This document shows positions 43,981 through 52,298 of a stretch of 53,506 bases of DNA, one piece after another; positions within the stretch are counted from its first letter, which is position 1; each line of letters begins with the position of its first letter. The position numbers were made by a program, and so were the translations under genes. The notes beneath the pieces are model-generated. The model saw only the letters and a program-made list of their open reading frames with translations, was not told the origin of the DNA and made no database searches. The stretch is from DASQGA01 sp963722715 (lineage in GTDB: Bacteria; Actinomycetota; Thermoleophilia; Gaiellales; Gaiellaceae). The DNA is taken from assembly GCA_963722715.1 (NCBI GenBank), contig CAVROA010000012.1:1-53506 (forward strand). The letters run 5' to 3'.

Positions 43981-45372
43981 TCAGCGGCCGCCGTGACGTA
44001 TGCCGGCAGTGATCGCGACGGCCGCGACGGCCGCGAGCAGCCCACCGCCGACGAGCAGGCCGATGCCGATCCAGATCAGCGGATCGAGCTCGGCACCGAT
44101 GCTGAGGTCGGTGGCCACGCCTCGTGAGCCGTCGGCGTTCATGACGACGATCTCCCAGCTACCGTCCTCGGGTTCCCATTCAAGCGTTTGCTCGCCTGCC
44201 CCGGTCGCCGAAGCGGCCCAGAATAGCTGGTCTGCGGGCGGGTTCTCTGGTGCGCCTCCCCGGCGCTCCGCGTAGCGGGGCTCGTCGCTTAGCTCGGTGA
44301 CGACGGCGTGCTCGACGCCGCCCAGGTACTCCGCAACATCCGACTCTCGCGCGATACCGACGAACACTGGGCGCTCGCTCTCGCTGCGGATACGAATCGT
44401 TCCCAGGAAGTCTTTCGCCACCCAGTCGGGACCGTCGACGTCGACATCGGCGCTCTCAGAGACGATCGCGTACGTCGCCGTGGAGAACTCCTCCGTCGGT
44501 GACATGAGGAAGCCGTCATCGTCGCGCTGCGCCTGGTCGACCGCCACGGCCGCACATCCGCCCACGAGCAGGGCGAACGCCAGCAGAGCCGCGATGCTGC
44601 CCACGACGAGCAAGACGACGCCTCTCGCGCCTCTCCTGGCGGGTGGCGCGGCCACCATCGCCTCCTCGGTGGCGGACGAGACTACAGGCGGCTCGTCGGC
44701 GCCTCGAGCTCCCGGTTCCTCGCCGCCTTGGTCGAGTCGGAACGGTGGGTAGACGTCGGTCATCAGCCCCGCGTACACGGCGACTCTCGCCACCCATCGG
44801 TCGAGGCCGAGCACGAAGTCGAAAAGGCCACGCGGGTAGCGCCCCGAGAAGACGAGTGCCAGCCCGGCGAAGAGCACGAGCAAGCTGATCAGCCCAACGC
44901 CCGAGCTCCCCCACCAACCCTCTTCGCTCCAGCCCATGAAGCCGCCGCCCGACATGAACACACCGACGACCAGGTAGTGGGGAATCGCCAGCAGCCACCA
45001 CTTCACGAGTACCAGCCCGCGCGAGAGCTCGCCCGGGTAGGCAACGTCGAGCGTCGCCGGATAGTCGGGCGCGGCGCCAAGAGTGAAAGGCGGATAGCGG
45101 TCGGTGCCCAGGGCGCCATACGAGTAGAAGGCCACGCGCCACGTCCACCGCAGCACGCCGAGGTTGAACTCGAAGATTCCTCGCGGGTAGCGGGCGGTGA
45201 ACAGGATCGCGAAGAAGGCGACGACTGTGAGCACGACGAACGCGATCCACAGAAAGGCGAGCACGATGTAGTGCGGGATCGCCAGCAGCCACTTCACGAC
45301 CCACAGCCAGCGGCTGAGGTCCGGATCGAGCCGGCCCTCGATCCGGACGGGATTGGCCCTTAGGGCTGCCAT
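43981..45372 (-). CDS. DUF4389 membrane protein
   Basis: 463 residues. Two tandem DUF4389-like membrane units are visible (WVVKWLLAIPHYIVLAFLW and VLVKWWLLAIPHYLVVGVF, each followed by a YPRG block: ARYPRGIFEF and GRYPRGLFDF), then a linker, a helix with a CAAV motif (about 270-292), an exported beta-rich region (about 320-430) and a final helix. The function is unknown. The ATG at 45372 is chosen because GGAGGTGA lies 4 nt upstream, the best Shine-Dalgarno site in the window. Monocistronic; transcribed toward mreB. Confidence 0.82.
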   Translation of the reverse strand: MAALRANPVRIEGRLDPDLSRWLWVVKWLLAIPHYIVLAFLWIAFVVLTVVAFFAILFTARYPRGIFEFNLGVLRWTWRVAFYSYGALGTDRYPPFTLGAAPDYPATLDVAYPGELSRGLVLVKWWLLAIPHYLVVGVFMSGGGFMGWSEEGWWGSSGVGLISLLVLFAGLALVFSGRYPRGLFDFVLGLDRWVARVAVYAGLMTDVYPPFRLDQGGEEPGARGADEPPVVSSATEEAMVAAPPARRGARGVVLLVVGSIAALLAFALLVGGCAAVAVDQAQRDDDGFLMSPTEEFSTATYAIVSESADVDVDGPDWVAKDFLGTIRIRSESERPVFVGIARESDVAEYLGGVEHAVVTELSDEPRYAERRGGAPENPPADQLFWAASATGAGEQTLEWEPEDGSWEIVVMNADGSRGVATDLSIGAELDPLIWIGIGLLVGGGLLAAVAAVAITAGIRHGGR

Positions 45373-45722
45373 CGATTCACCTCCCCGAGTGGCTCTCCCC
45401 GGCACTCTGCCAAACATGCGTCTTCGCTGGGTGTTCGGCCGGAATATCTTTCCCAGCGCAGTGCTCGGGTATCCAGCAGTGGACTGACTGGCTCAGCTCG
45501 ATCCTTCGACCGCGGTCGCTGATGAGCGCGGCGCGTCCTTGTCCAACTCCGTGCGGACGTGTTGGTGCCGCGACTACTAGTTCAGAGCCGGATCGTAAGC
45601 GGCAAGCCGCTCACACAAGACGCGCATGAGCGCGAGTGCCGTTTCAGGTCGCTCGTGCAAGATTGCTTCGAACGCGGGCTTTTGGACCGGCAGCCAAGAA
45701 CATGCTGGAAATCGGCAACTAG
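45373..45722. other. gene-poor 350-bp stretch before tRNA-Cys
   Basis: No gene is supported. Open frames across it lack a start signal and domain pattern. No clear repeats or transposon ends are visible. It might be leader, decayed sequence or spacer. Confidence 0.3.
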
Positions 45723-45793
45723 AGGCGCGGAGCGGATTCGAACCGCTGTACGAGGCTTTGCAGGCCTCTGCCTAACCACTCGGCCACCGCGCC
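45723..45793 (-). tRNA. tRNA-Cys (anticodon GCA)
   Basis: 71-nt cloverleaf on the minus strand. The acceptor GGCGCGG pairs with CCGCGCC, the anticodon loop is CTGCAAA, the T-arm contains GGTTCGAATCC, and discriminator U73 is the identity base for Cys. There is no encoded CCA. A single copy in this window. Confidence 0.95.
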
Positions 45794-46015
45794 CGGCGCG
45801 CCGGAATCGTAGCGGCGCCGGCTCCGGAAACCGCCGCAGCTGGCTGCGGGTCAGCAGGCAACTGCGAGCAAGGCTGCGAGGTCCCGGGCGATGAAACCAG
45901 CAAAGTGGGGACAAATCCGATCCCGTTTCCTTGCAACCAGGGGGTCACTGCCCCGAGAATGGGCGGAGCGGCCGGCGCGTGCCTTGTCCCGGGGTAACGT
46001 AGCGTCGTGCCGTGC

Positions 46016-46045
46016 GGAGCCCCGGCTCGCCGGGGCTCCTCTTTG
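46016..46045 (+). terminator. hairpin with perfect 10-bp stem
   Basis: The stem is 46016-46025 with 46030-46039, with a 4-nt loop CTCG and then TCTTTGTG on the plus strand. It looks like an intrinsic terminator but no plus-strand gene lies upstream. Confidence 0.5.
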
Positions 46046-46073
46046 TGTGTACCCGGCATACGCCCTCAGAAAG

Positions 46074-46098
46074 AAAAAACCCCGCGATGCGGGGCTTT
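46074..46098. terminator. terminator after tRNA-Gly (bidirectional form)
   Basis: CCCCGC (46080-46085) and GCGGGG (46089-46094) form a stem with T6 on the minus strand and CTTTT on the plus strand. It lies just behind tRNA-Gly in its direction of reading. Confidence 0.75.
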
Positions 46099-46102
46099 TA
46101 GG

Positions 46103-46176
46103 AGCGGATGAAGGGACTCGAACCCTCGACCTTCTGCATGGCAAGCAGACGCTCTAGCCAACTGAGCTACATCCGC
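46103..46176 (-). tRNA. tRNA-Gly (anticodon GCC)
   Basis: 74-nt cloverleaf on the minus strand. The acceptor GCGGATG pairs with CATCCGC, the D-arm is GCTCAGTTGG, the anticodon loop is TTGCCAT, the T-arm is GGTTCGAGTCC and the discriminator is U73. It is followed by a T6 terminator. Confidence 0.95.
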
Positions 46177-46186
46177 GAGTGGATCA

Positions 46187-46597
46187 TCATAGCCGCTCAC
46201 CAGCGCTATCCAGGGCCTCGTTCACGAGCTGGTCGGCAAGCTCGTTTTGCTCGCGCCGGACAGCCGTATAGCGGACGGACCCGATCTGGCGAGCCAGCTT
46301 GGCCGCTTCGAGCGAAAGCTCGATGAGAGCCTTGTTCTTGACGCGATACTCGCCTCTCATCTGCTTCACCAGGAGCTCGGAGTCCGAGACGACCTCGAGG
46401 TCGTCAACCTGCAGCTCGACCGCCTTACGGAGACCGTCAACGAGAGCGCGATACTCGGCCACGTTGTTCGTCGCGACCCCGATCGTCTGGCCCTGTGCAT
46501 CGAGCACCGTGCCGTCGTCGGTCTCGAGGACATACGCGGCCGCCGCAGGGCCCGGGTTTCCGCGTGAGCCGCCGTCGGTCGAGAGGCGTGCCTTCAC
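46187..46597 (-). CDS. ribonuclease H-like protein
   Basis: 136 residues. The RNase HI fold is visible: STDGGSRGNPGPAAAAYVL with the first Asp, NVAEYRALVDGL with the Glu, VVSDSELLVKQM with the second Asp and NELADQLVNEAL with the last Asp. It would cleave RNA in RNA-DNA hybrids; the short type is related to archaeal RNase HI and Rv2228c-like domains. The GTG at 46597 overlaps the stop of the upstream gene as GTGA. The tRNA-Gly start lies 10 bp behind it. Confidence 0.88.
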   Translation of the reverse strand: MKARLSTDGGSRGNPGPAAAAYVLETDDGTVLDAQGQTIGVATNNVAEYRALVDGLRKAVELQVDDLEVVSDSELLVKQMRGEYRVKNKALIELSLEAAKLARQIGSVRYTAVRREQNELADQLVNEALDSAGERL

Positions 46598-46917
46598 GGT
46601 GTCGTCGCGAGCGGATAGAGATCGAAGGCAGGCTCCTCGTACGGATGAGCGGCACTGAGGGCCGCGATTACTTCTCCCTCACGCTCGACCGGATAGACCG
46701 TCTCGAGCCTGAGCTCGGGAACGCGTTCCTCACGTCCCGGCTCGCCGATCGCCGGTGAAGCACCGTCGCCGGCCAGGAAGGTGCCCGTGCCCGCGGTGTA
46801 CCACGAGCAGCGCTCGTACTCCCCGATCCGCCCGGCGCCCGCGGCGAAAAGGGCGTCGCGAACGGCTTCGAGGGCCTCCGCCGGCACGAACACGACGAGC
46901 TTGCGTTGCTCCGTCAC
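46594..46917 (-). CDS. NIF3/YqfO C-terminal-type (CutA-like fold) protein
   Basis: 107 residues. KLVVFVPAEALEAVRDALFAAGAG, EYERCSWYTAGTGTF and VPELRLETVYPV with HPYEEPAFDLYPL are the CutA/PII-like insertion domain seen in NIF3-type proteins, here as a free-standing protein. Ligand and function are unknown. GTG 46917 is chosen (VTEQRKLVV); an upstream GTG at 46944 would add nine residues. It is coupled to the RNase H gene by GTGA. Confidence 0.75.
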   Translation of the reverse strand: MTEQRKLVVFVPAEALEAVRDALFAAGAGRIGEYERCSWYTAGTGTFLAGDGASPAIGEPGREERVPELRLETVYPVEREGEVIAALSAAHPYEEPAFDLYPLATTP

Positions 46918-47045
46918 GGTTTCGGCACACCCCGTGCGACACACGCGCGCCCGTCGGCGCTACCGTCATGACAGGGGGTAACCATCGGGGGGTCCCCCGG
47001 GGGCAACTCGACGCAAGTCAGGGTCACGCGCTCGACCGGGAGCCG

Positions 47046-48557
47046 TTAGGACATCGGCGCGTCCATCGCGTCGATCTGCGCGCGCTGGAGCTTGCCGGAA
47101 TAGTCGACGTAGATCGACTTCCACTCGGTGTAGAAGTCGAGCGCGGCCTGGCCTGCTTCGCGGTGGCCGTTTCCGGTTCCCTTCGTGCCGCCGAACGGCA
47201 GATGCACTTCCGCACCCGTCGTGCCTGCGTTGATGTACGTGATGCCCGCATTGAGGTCCCTCATCGCACGGAACGCCTTGTTGACGTCCCGGGTGAAGAT
47301 CGAGGAGGAAAGCCCGAACGGGATCCCGTTCGCGATCCTGATCGCCTCGTCGATGTCGGTGGCGCGGATGAGCGCAGTCGTTGGCCCGAAGATCTCTTCC
47401 TGGGCGATCCGCATGCCCGGCTCGACGTCGCCGAACACGGTCGGCCGGTAGAAGAAGCCCTTATCCAGACCGTTCTCCGTCGCGACCTCTCCCCCGGTCT
47501 CGAGCGTCGCCCCTTCGCTCTTCCCGATCTCCGTGTAGGAGTGGATCTTGTCGAGCGCGGCCTGGTTGATGACCGGGCCCACGTCAGTGTCCTCGTCCAG
47601 GCCGTTTCCGAGCCGCATCTTCTCGGCGCGGGCGACCAGCTTCGACCGTAGCTCGTCGTAGACCCGCTCGTGCGCGATGACGCGGCTCGCAGCCGTACAA
47701 CGCTGGCCCGACGTTCCAAACGCCGACCAGAGGACGCCGTCGACGGTCAGGTCCACGTCTGCGTCGTCCATGACGATGATGGCGTTCTTGCCGCCGAGCT
47801 CGAGGTGGACGTGCTTCAGGAGGGGAGCAGCGTTCTGCGTCACCTGAACCCCGACTTCGTGGGAGCCCGTGAACGTGATCAAGGGAACGTCGGGATGCCG
47901 CACCAGGTGGACACCGACGGTCTTCCCCGACCCGTGGACGATGTTCAGGACACCGGGCGGCAGCCCAGCCTCCTCAAAGATCTCCACGAAGCGTTCCGCC
48001 AGGAGCGATGTTTCCGCCGCAGGCTTCAGGACGACGGTGTTGCCGCAGACCAGCGCCGGCGCGATCTTCCAGCTGGGGATCGCAATCGGGAAGTTCCAGG
48101 GCGTGATCGCGCCGACGACACCGACTGGATTCCTGGTCGACATCATGAACTTGTCGCGGAGCTCTGAGGGAGTCGTGTGCCCAAAGAGGCGCCTCCCCTC
48201 GCCCGCCATGTAGAACGTCATGTCGATCGCTTCCTGAACGTCCCCGGCAGCCTCGGGCCGGACCTTGCCCATCTCCTGCGTCATCTCCGCGGCCAGGTCG
48301 TCCTTGCGCTCGGCGAAGAGCTGCGCCACGCGAAAGAGGATCTCCCCACGCTTCGGGGCCGGCACCAGTCGCCAGCGCTCGTAGGCCTCCTTGGCAGCCG
48401 CGACCGCTCTGTCCATATCTTCAACGCCCGAGCTCGGAAAGACGCCGAGCACCTCTCCGGTTGCGGGATTCTTCGTCTCGAACGTCTCGCCGCCGGCGGC
48501 GTCTACCCACTCGCCTCCGATGTAGTTGCGGTACGTCTTCGTGCCGAGCAGCGCCAT
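47046..48557 (-). CDS. NAD(P)-dependent aldehyde dehydrogenase
   Basis: 503 residues. Catalytic cysteine in SGQRCTA (about 300), catalytic Glu in LELGGKNA, NAD-binding TFTGSHEVG, and the late EIFGPTTALI and GGTKGTGNGHREAG blocks. The oxidised aldehyde cannot be named from sequence; semialdehyde dehydrogenases of amino-acid breakdown are the closest type I recognise. The ATG at 48557 has GGGGAG at 4 nt spacing. Single-gene unit, flanked by short intergenic regions. Confidence 0.92.
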   Translation of the reverse strand: MALLGTKTYRNYIGGEWVDAAGGETFETKNPATGEVLGVFPSSGVEDMDRAVAAAKEAYERWRLVPAPKRGEILFRVAQLFAERKDDLAAEMTQEMGKVRPEAAGDVQEAIDMTFYMAGEGRRLFGHTTPSELRDKFMMSTRNPVGVVGAITPWNFPIAIPSWKIAPALVCGNTVVLKPAAETSLLAERFVEIFEEAGLPPGVLNIVHGSGKTVGVHLVRHPDVPLITFTGSHEVGVQVTQNAAPLLKHVHLELGGKNAIIVMDDADVDLTVDGVLWSAFGTSGQRCTAASRVIAHERVYDELRSKLVARAEKMRLGNGLDEDTDVGPVINQAALDKIHSYTEIGKSEGATLETGGEVATENGLDKGFFYRPTVFGDVEPGMRIAQEEIFGPTTALIRATDIDEAIRIANGIPFGLSSSIFTRDVNKAFRAMRDLNAGITYINAGTTGAEVHLPFGGTKGTGNGHREAGQAALDFYTEWKSIYVDYSGKLQRAQIDAMDAPMS

Positions 48558-48659
48558 CTGGCTCCCCTGGTCGATTTCAACCCATCCTATCCAGGGGGTT
48601 CACGCCGCCGGACACGGGTATGAGGCCTCCGGGGGAAACGAATCGACGGAAGGAATGCC

Positions 48660-48929
48660 GTGGAAACCTGGCTGATAATCGTGATCGTCGCGGTAGTCGT
48701 CGTCTTTGCGCTTCTCCTCGTAGCAGCGATAAAGGGACGCGAGAAGAGGCTCGAGAGCCGGCGCGAAGAAGCGGGAGAACTGCGCGGAGAAGCGGAGGCG
48801 CGTGCTCGGAAGGCCGCGGAACGCGAAGCGCTCGCGGAGGAGCAGGCCGAGCGAGCGAGAGAAGAACGGCAAGTAGCCCAGTCTCACGCCCGTCGCGCAG
48901 ACGAGATCGACCCGGACGTCGAGACGTAA
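48660..48929 (+). CDS. small membrane protein with coiled coil
   Basis: 89 residues: one N-terminal membrane helix (about 4-24, LIIVIVAVVVVFALLLVAAI) followed by a long charged helix rich in E, A, R (about 28-80), predicted coiled coil. Function unknown; possibly a structural or envelope-stress protein. The GTG at 48660 has AAGGA 6 nt upstream. Divergent from the aldehyde dehydrogenase; converges with the next gene. Confidence 0.65.
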   Translation: METWLIIVIVAVVVVFALLLVAAIKGREKRLESRREEAGELRGEAEARARKAAEREALAEEQAERAREERQVAQSHARRADEIDPDVET

Positions 48930-48938
48930 GGGCTGGTG

Positions 48939-49268
48939 CTACTCGAAGGCGAGCCCGAGCCGCGAGAGTTCCGCGAAGTCGAAGCGACCCTCGATGGTCG
49001 CCTCTACCTCGAACTCCTCCCCGATGTCGGGGTCCTTGCCGATCAACTCGCGGACGCGGCTCGGCAGCGCCTGGTCGGCTGCCTCCCGCGACTCCCAGAA
49101 GTACACCGCCCCCCAACGCTCGGTCACTTCGTCCGAGATCCAGGCTTTGAAGCGGAGGCCCGGCACCTCTTCGAACTGGTCGACGAACTCGTCACGGAGG
49201 TATCGCCGCAGCTCCTCGATCGTCGTCTTCGAGTCCGCCAGGCTCCAGAGGACGAGCCTGACGATCAA
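48939..49268 (-). CDS. YdhR/ABM-fold monooxygenase-like protein
   Basis: 109 residues with a dimeric alpha/beta barrel pattern: MIVRLVLWSLADSKTTI, then PGLRFKAWISDEVTERWGAVYFWESREAADQAL, typical of YdhR-like small monooxygenases or stress proteins. No substrate is implied. The TTG at 49268 overlaps the upstream gene stop as TTGA, so the start is fixed by coupling. Confidence 0.7.
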   Translation of the reverse strand: MIVRLVLWSLADSKTTIEELRRYLRDEFVDQFEEVPGLRFKAWISDEVTERWGAVYFWESREAADQALPSRVRELIGKDPDIGEEFEVEATIEGRFDFAELSRLGLAFE

Positions 49269-49489
49269 TCGTCTGGTGCATCGGTGGCCGGAAACGTCCC
49301 GGGGATCCGGGAGCGCCTGCGGTCGCGGACTTGACGCTTCCCGCCGGGAGCGTTCGCGGCCGCATTCCGCCGGTCAGGGCCCGAGCGTCGGTCGATGATC
49401 ACGGTCACATTCTCGTTGTCCTTGTAGTGCTCGACGAGCTTCGCGTACAGCTGATCCTCGAGCTCGGAGGGGACGACGCAATAGATCAT
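49265..49489 (-). CDS. small basic protein, unknown
   Basis: 74 residues with a short N-terminal alpha/beta part (MIYCVVPSELEDQLYAKL, VTVIIDRRSG) and a basic arginine-rich tail (GKRQVRDRRRSR). I know similar short proteins in Actinomycetota but no function. The ATG at 49489 has TAGGAT 8 nt upstream. It is coupled to the YdhR-like gene by a 4-nt overlap. Confidence 0.6.
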   Translation of the reverse strand: MIYCVVPSELEDQLYAKLVEHYKDNENVTVIIDRRSGPDRRNAAANAPGGKRQVRDRRRSRIPGTFPATDAPDD

Positions 49490-49571
49490 CTGAACGCATC
49501 CTAGTGAGGGATTGTGGAGCGACGCACTGCACGTGCGTCACGCCGTCCCAAAGTTCACGCCGAACAGTCGA

Positions 49572-50201
49572 TCAGAGCTTCGGGATGTCTGGCGTAACGC
49601 GCCCATCCTGGCCGAGGTGGCCGTTCCAGCCTTTGAACCGTTCGTCCAGCTCATCCAGCTCGTAGCCGCGCTCCGCCAGACGAACGGGCTGCTGCGAGTC
49701 GAAGACGACCCGGTACTGGTACCACGAGATGTCCCATGCGACCGTGAGAACAACCTCGGTGTTCGTGCCGGAGAGGGGCAGGAAGCTCACCCTGGCCTGA
49801 CCCAGGCTCTTGGCGATCCCGGCGATCGTTCGCCGGTAGGCGCTTTCGTTGAAGAGATCGGCGGCCTCGACCATCGCCTGCTCCGGCTCTGAGAGACGTC
49901 GAAGCACCGGCTCCGAGAAGGTCGGCTGAGGCTCGTGGCGACGCGGCTCGAGGGCAGCGCCGAGCCCAAAACCCGGAAAGCGCCGGCGGCGGCGCGGGGC
50001 CTCGGCAACCAGAGGCGTGGTCGGCGTCCCTTCTCTCAGCCAGCCGTACTCGTTCGCAACATCTGTGCAGAGGGCGCAGACATCGACCCACTGATCGTTT
50101 CCGTGCGGGCTGAAGCGCGAAGCGCGCTCACCCATGAGAAGCGTGCGGTTGCACACGGCACACGTCCGGAAGGTGTCCTGCTTCCTGATGACGGCGCTCA
50201 T
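49572..50201 (-). CDS. zinc-ribbon-containing protein, unknown
   Basis: 209 residues. Near the N-terminus CAVCN (about 14-18) and CALC (about 42-45) form a likely zinc ribbon. A basic linker (RRRRRFPGFG) and an alpha/beta C-terminal half (VSFLPLSGTNTEVVLTVAWDISWYQYRVVF) follow. The family and function are unknown to me. The ATG at 50201 lies 2 nt after the stop of the EF-G-like gene, so both are probably made together. Confidence 0.65.
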   Translation of the reverse strand: MSAVIRKQDTFRTCAVCNRTLLMGERASRFSPHGNDQWVDVCALCTDVANEYGWLREGTPTTPLVAEAPRRRRRFPGFGLGAALEPRRHEPQPTFSEPVLRRLSEPEQAMVEAADLFNESAYRRTIAGIAKSLGQARVSFLPLSGTNTEVVLTVAWDISWYQYRVVFDSQQPVRLAERGYELDELDERFKGWNGHLGQDGRVTPDIPKL

Positions 50202-50203
50202 GG

Positions 50204-52258
50204 CTACGACGCCTTCGCCTCCTCGCGCTCGCGCTTGACCTGCTCGACGATCCGCTCGGCAACGTGCGCGGGCACTTCCTCGTAGCGGAGGAAGGTGACC
50301 GAGTAGTCACCGCGACCGCCGGTCATCGACGTCAGCGACTGCGAGTACGTGAGGATCTCGGACATCGGGACCTCGGCGCGAATCAGTGTCATCCCGCCTC
50401 GCGCGTCCATCCCCTGAAGCCTCCCTCGACGGGAGTTCAGGTCGCCGTTCACGGTGCCGACGCTCTCGTCGGGAACGGTCGCCTCGAGCTGCATGATCGG
50501 CTCGAGCAGCACCGGGTCTGCCTTCTCGTACGCAGCCTTGAACGCCATCGAGCCGGCGATCTTGAAGGCCATCTCGGAAGAGTCGACGGTGTGGTACGAG
50601 CCGTCCACGAGCTTCACACGCACGCCCTGGACCGGGGCCCCGGCCAGCTCGCCGTGCACCATTGCCTCCTGGATCCCCTTGTCGACCGCCGGCCGGAAGC
50701 TCTGCGGGATGACGCCGCCGACGATCTTGTCGACGAACTCGTAGCCGACCCGGCCCTCGAGGGGCTCGAGGACGATGTGGCAATCGCCGAACTGGCCGCG
50801 ACCGCCGGTCTGCTTCTTGTAGCGCCCCTGCGCCCGCGACTCCTTGCGAATCGTCTCGAGGTACGGGACCCGCGGCTGGTGCAGCTCGACGTCGACGCTG
50901 AAGCGCCGCTTCATGCGCTCAACGGCCACCTCGACGTGCATCTGGCTCATGCCCGCCAGCAGCTGCTCTCCCGTCTGTTCGTCGCGGCGCAGGACGAGGG
51001 TCTGGTCCTCCTCGGCGAGCCGACGCAGAGCTTGCCCCATCTTCTCCTCGTCGCCCTTCGCCTTGGGCGTGATCGCGAAGCTCATGACGGGCTGCGGGAG
51101 GTCAAGGCTCGGGAGCTCGACCGGCTGGTCCTCCGAGAGCAGCAAGTCGCCTGTCGCCGTCTCCTTCAGCTTCGCGACCGCCCCGATGTCGCCGGCTTCG
51201 AACGCCTCCGTCGAGGTGTGATCCTTGCCCTGGAGCTCCAGGAGCTGGCCGACCCTCTCCTTACCTCGGGTTCGGGCATTCAACAACGTGGAATCGCCCT
51301 TCAGCTGCCCTGAGAGCACACGGAACAACGTGATTCGCCCTGCGAATGGGTCCGCCAGTGTCTTGAAGACGAACGCGGACGTGCCGCCGTTCGACTGTGC
51401 GATCTCCAGCGGCTTCTTGGCCGGAGACGGGACGCCTTCGACAAGGAGGTCGAGGAGAGCGGCTGCGCCGAGATTCTTCGTCGCGGCACCGCAGGCAACC
51501 GGAAAGAGCTCCCTCCGGGCGACCGCGTTCTTCAGCGCTCCGGCCAGCTCGTCACCCGTGATCTCCTCCCCCTCGAGGTAGCGCTCCATCACCTTCTCGT
51601 CCGTCTCGACGACCGCGTCGACGAGCTTCTCGCGATACTCGGCCGCCTGGGCGGCAAGCTCCTCGGGAATCTCCTTCGGCTCGCCCTCCTTCTCGCCCTC
51701 GGGCGAGTCGTAGGCGCGCATGTGAAGGAGGTCGATCACGCCCGAAAGCTCGTGCTCCTGACCGATCGGAATCTCGATTGCCACGCACCGCTCCGAGAGC
51801 TGCTCGCGCAGCTGCTCATACGCCCCGAAGAAGTCGGCCCTTTCGCGGTCGAGCATGTTGACGAGGATGAGCCGGGAGATCCCGAGCTCGTCGCAACGCT
51901 CCCAGGACCGGGTGGTCTGCACCTCCACCCCCGCGACGGCGCTCACGACCACGATCGCGCCCTCGACCACGTGGAGCGCAGCGATCGTGTCGGCCTGGAA
52001 CCCGGGGTCGCCGGGCGTGTCGAGGATGTTGATCTTCCGTCCGTGCCATTCGAGATGGCAGAGCGAGGCGGCAAGCGACATCTGGCGCTTGTGCTCCTCC
52101 TCTTCCCAGTCGGACACCGTCGTCTGCTGCTCGACCGTCCCGAGCCGGTTGACCGCGCCCCCCTGGAAGAGCAACGCCTCGACGAGCGAGGTCTTGCCGG
52201 TGCCTCGGTGACCGATGACCGCGACGTTGCGGATCTTGCTCGGCTCGTATGAGGTCAT
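50204..52258 (-). CDS. EF-G-like translational GTPase (FusA2 type) with degenerate motifs
   Basis: 684 residues, five EF-G domains. The P-loop is GHRGTGKTS (16-24), unlike EF-G GHIDAGKTT. G3 is DTPGD (80-84), so the catalytic histidine of DTPGH is replaced by D84. G4 is NMLD (134-137) instead of NKMD/NKxD. Domains II to V (LADPFAGRITLFRVLSG, PRVPYLETI, QFGDCHIVLEPLE, HPVDSS-like segment, TGGRGDYSVTF) are intact. GTP hydrolysis should be altered, which is the FusA2 pattern of actinobacteria. A TAGACT box 9 nt upstream of ATG 52258 gives a very short leader. It is followed by the zinc-ribbon gene. Confidence 0.85.
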   Translation of the reverse strand: MTSYEPSKIRNVAVIGHRGTGKTSLVEALLFQGGAVNRLGTVEQQTTVSDWEEEEHKRQMSLAASLCHLEWHGRKINILDTPGDPGFQADTIAALHVVEGAIVVVSAVAGVEVQTTRSWERCDELGISRLILVNMLDRERADFFGAYEQLREQLSERCVAIEIPIGQEHELSGVIDLLHMRAYDSPEGEKEGEPKEIPEELAAQAAEYREKLVDAVVETDEKVMERYLEGEEITGDELAGALKNAVARRELFPVACGAATKNLGAAALLDLLVEGVPSPAKKPLEIAQSNGGTSAFVFKTLADPFAGRITLFRVLSGQLKGDSTLLNARTRGKERVGQLLELQGKDHTSTEAFEAGDIGAVAKLKETATGDLLLSEDQPVELPSLDLPQPVMSFAITPKAKGDEEKMGQALRRLAEEDQTLVLRRDEQTGEQLLAGMSQMHVEVAVERMKRRFSVDVELHQPRVPYLETIRKESRAQGRYKKQTGGRGQFGDCHIVLEPLEGRVGYEFVDKIVGGVIPQSFRPAVDKGIQEAMVHGELAGAPVQGVRVKLVDGSYHTVDSSEMAFKIAGSMAFKAAYEKADPVLLEPIMQLEATVPDESVGTVNGDLNSRRGRLQGMDARGGMTLIRAEVPMSEILTYSQSLTSMTGGRGDYSVTFLRYEEVPAHVAERIVEQVKREREEAKAS

Positions 52259-52298
52259 GGAGGGGCGAGTCTAGCGACTGCCCGGCAGGCAGTTGAGG

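Larger units (their letters stand above)
45794..46102. other. intergenic region between tRNA-Cys and tRNA-Gly
   Basis: No gene is supported in about 309 bp. The right half has a TAACGT -10-like box and two hairpins (46016-46039 and 46080-46094). The left half shows nothing clear. Confidence 0.4.

Noticed and set aside
45559..45894. Plus-strand open frame overlapping tRNA-Cys
   Set aside because: It runs through the tRNA gene, has no ribosome-binding site or domain and its composition is atypical.
46007..46108. Short plus-strand frame with GTG 6 nt after TAACGT
   Set aside because: It fits the leaderless pattern by chance but the peptide is formed mainly by two terminator hairpins and runs into the tRNA-Gly gene.
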